Assembly (NCBI GenBank): GCA_031272415.1
Contig: JAISTU010000127.1
Location: 1-33,914 of the forward strand
DNA: 33,914 bases
Direction: 5' to 3'
Source: Bacteroidales bacterium
Lineage (GTDB): Bacteria; Bacteroidota; Bacteroidia; Bacteroidales; WCHB1-69
Shown here: positions 32,565 through 33,914 of the stretch, piece by piece
How the letters are laid out: each line of letters starts with the position of its first letter
Numbering within the stretch: position 1 is the stretch's first letter
The notes under the pieces: model-generated
Databases searched by the model: none
The model's input: only the letters and a program-made list of their open reading frames with translations
What the model was told of the DNA's origin: nothing
Position numbers and translations under genes: made by a program

Positions 32565-33914
32565 CTATTTTACGCTCATTTTTCTTACCAACTTCTGACC
32601 TTCAAATTCCATAGAATAGAAGTAGATGCCGGAAGAAAGACCATTGAGGTCAAAAATGATGTTGTTTGTGCCGACTATTGCATCAACGCTTTGAGTATAA
32701 ATCACTTGTCCTGCTGTGGTGTAAATGTTGAATGTCGCTTTGCCGTCATGAGGGAGTGAGTATTCAACTTTTGTGGTGTTGCCAGCAGGATTGGGGATGT
32801 TTTGAGAAAGGGTAATGCTTTCTTTACTTGTTGGCAAAACTGCATTTGGAGGCACTACCGTATCTACTGCTGTGCGTGTGATAGAGAGTGTGTCATTGAG
32901 CGGGGTGCGGTCTTGCGTTTCCAAATACACTTTGACATAATATGTGTCCGTATCAGGCACAATGTAGGCACGTGAGCAAGTGTATGTATATTCTTCCCCT
33001 TGTATTATTTGCGACACATTATCTGTCTGCGTAAAGGCAACAGTAGCCCCATAACCGACTTCTACATGCACTTTTACGTTGTTGAAATCATTGTCGGGGT
33101 CATTGTTTTGCAATTTAGCCCAAACAGTTATCGGGCGTCCGGTGGAGTCATCATCACTGCCTGACGGATTTTCAATGGATATAAGTGCAATATCGTGTAA
33201 ATCAACACATTCTGCAATGCCATGACTGTGAGCAATTTGTGCATCGCAAGATAAATATACAAACGAACTTACATTGAAATAGGCACTGTAAGGAGCGGTG
33301 TAAGTTGCACTAAATGTGTGAATTACAGAATCTCCTGCAACTAAACCCGCACTCAATGTATCCACTGCGGTGGCTATGGTATCCGAACCATCTACAACGT
33401 ACATAATTGCCACAATATCACCAAAATCCACATTTCCTGTATTGCGAATAAGAATATCTTGTGTCTGTATGGTGTTGGGGAATACGCAAGTTGTTGGTTG
33501 TGAGGGAGTTGTCAAATTGAGCAAATTGGACTGTAATTCAGGCAATAAAGCAAAGGAAGTCGAAATACTGTCATTGTTTGCCTCATCATCAATTGATGTT
33601 GCCATAAATGCCTCAATATTGTAAGTCCCTGCAACAAAATTATGACCGCTAAATACCTCAATTGTATCAGAAGCATAGCCCGCTAATGAGCCGATAAGAG
33701 GTATATTGAAAGCCTGTGTCCATGTGCCACTTACATTGACCTGCAATGAAGTCGGATATTTGCTGTAATCTATTGCCTGTGCTGTTTGATTGGTCAGCAC
33801 TATGCTCAAATTTTTATTATCCATATCACAAACGCTCATTGTGTCAAGCAACATGGCAGTAATTGCCACATCTTGACTGGCTACAATTCGCACTCTATCA
33901 ATGTATTGAGCAAC
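32565..33914 (-). CDS. Secreted beta-sandwich protein with T9SS type A sorting domain (5' end off the window)
   Basis: The open frame reaches the window edge, so the N-terminus and any signal peptide are missing; 449 residues are present. They consist of repeated CARDB/Ig-like strands (IENPSGSDDDSTGRPITVWA, KVHVEVGYGATVAFTQ). The last ~80 residues are a type A secretion signal: SLSQNIPNPAGNTTKVEYSL, ATFNIYTTAGQVIYTQ, LSSGIYFYSMEFEGQKLVRK, typical of Por-secretion cargo. Composition is Thr/Ser/Asp-rich, as expected of extracellular adhesin-like proteins. The function of the missing part is unknown. Confidence 0.88.
   Translation of the reverse strand, partial: VAQYIDRVRIVASQDVAITAMLLDTMSVCDMDNKNLSIVLTNQTAQAIDYSKYPTSLQVNVSGTWTQAFNIPLIGSLAGYASDTIEVFSGHNFVAGTYNIEAFMATSIDDEANNDSISTSFALLPELQSNLLNLTTPSQPTTCVFPNTIQTQDILIRNTGNVDFGDIVAIMYVVDGSDTIATAVDTLSAGLVAGDSVIHTFSATYTAPYSAYFNVSSFVYLSCDAQIAHSHGIAECVDLHDIALISIENPSGSDDDSTGRPITVWAKLQNNDPDNDFNNVKVHVEVGYGATVAFTQTDNVSQIIQGEEYTYTCSRAYIVPDTDTYYVKVYLETQDRTPLNDTLSITRTAVDTVVPPNAVLPTSKESITLSQNIPNPAGNTTKVEYSLPHDGKATFNIYTTAGQVIYTQSVDAIVGTNNIIFDLNGLSSGIYFYSMEFEGQKLVRKMSVK

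Overview
The window looks like chromosomal DNA of a low-GC member of the Bacteroidota. The evidence is two type IX secretion (T9SS) cargo proteins (one type B and one type A C-terminal sorting domain), repeated TAnnTTTG-type -7 promoter boxes, few Shine-Dalgarno sites, a long-form NusB, a ribosomal protein S16 with a long Ala/Glu-rich tail, and a PUR-like domain of the DUF3276 kind. No tRNA, rRNA, CRISPR array or recognisable transposase was found.

Layout. 1-1,100 (minus): a restriction-modification-like pair cut by the window edge (DNA methyltransferase plus small putative nuclease). 1,300-9,040 (plus): nusB with a translationally coupled LysM/transglycosylase-like protein, then rpoN-tadA-T9SS cargo-ribE. 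9,145-12,035 (minus): rpsP-rimM-metallophosphoesterase-small Rieske-like protein. 12,301-18,343 (minus): manC-sufB followed by a three-gene cassette of PUR-RecQ helicase, RecQ-C-terminus/phosphoribosyltransferase and a DprA-like SLOG protein. 18,616-22,099 (minus): an RND efflux pump and a PII-like protein. 22,328-24,064 (plus): a TPR/AraC membrane regulator. 24,080-25,000 (minus): a methyltransferase-like membrane protein and a zinc-ribbon protein. 25,080-27,031: an archaeal-type ATPase/DUF234 gene enclosed by palindromes, with two decayed copies of its 3' end behind it. 27,150-29,607 (minus): rhodanese-heptose kinase-tatA-tatC. 29,827-32,264 (minus): a coiled-coil protein (ZapB-like)-zapA-6S RNA-rny. 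32,565-33,914 (minus): a T9SS type A cargo protein, 5' end off the window.

Two places stand out. The first is the RecQ/PRTase/DprA cassette: three overlapping or near-overlapping genes that combine ssDNA binding, DNA unwinding, PRPP-type chemistry and a nucleotide-binding SLOG fold. The split between the first two genes falls inside what is normally one RecQ protein, at an A7 run. I infer a DNA-surveillance or anti-phage function. It sits directly behind sufB, where sufC would usually be expected. The second is the ATPase/DUF234 unit with a palindrome of about 52 bp on each side and truncated relics in tandem. It looks like a mobile or formerly mobile gene with hairpin ends.

Intergenic spacers share a modular architecture. 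An AT-rich T5AAT5AATTG segment sits exactly 11 nt before TATCTTTG in six separate promoters. Several spacers also carry a TTAGAAC...CAAAATGCAAAAAA motif and (ACACTCT)n or (AATTCTC)n microsatellites. All calls come from reading the sequence; no database search was run.
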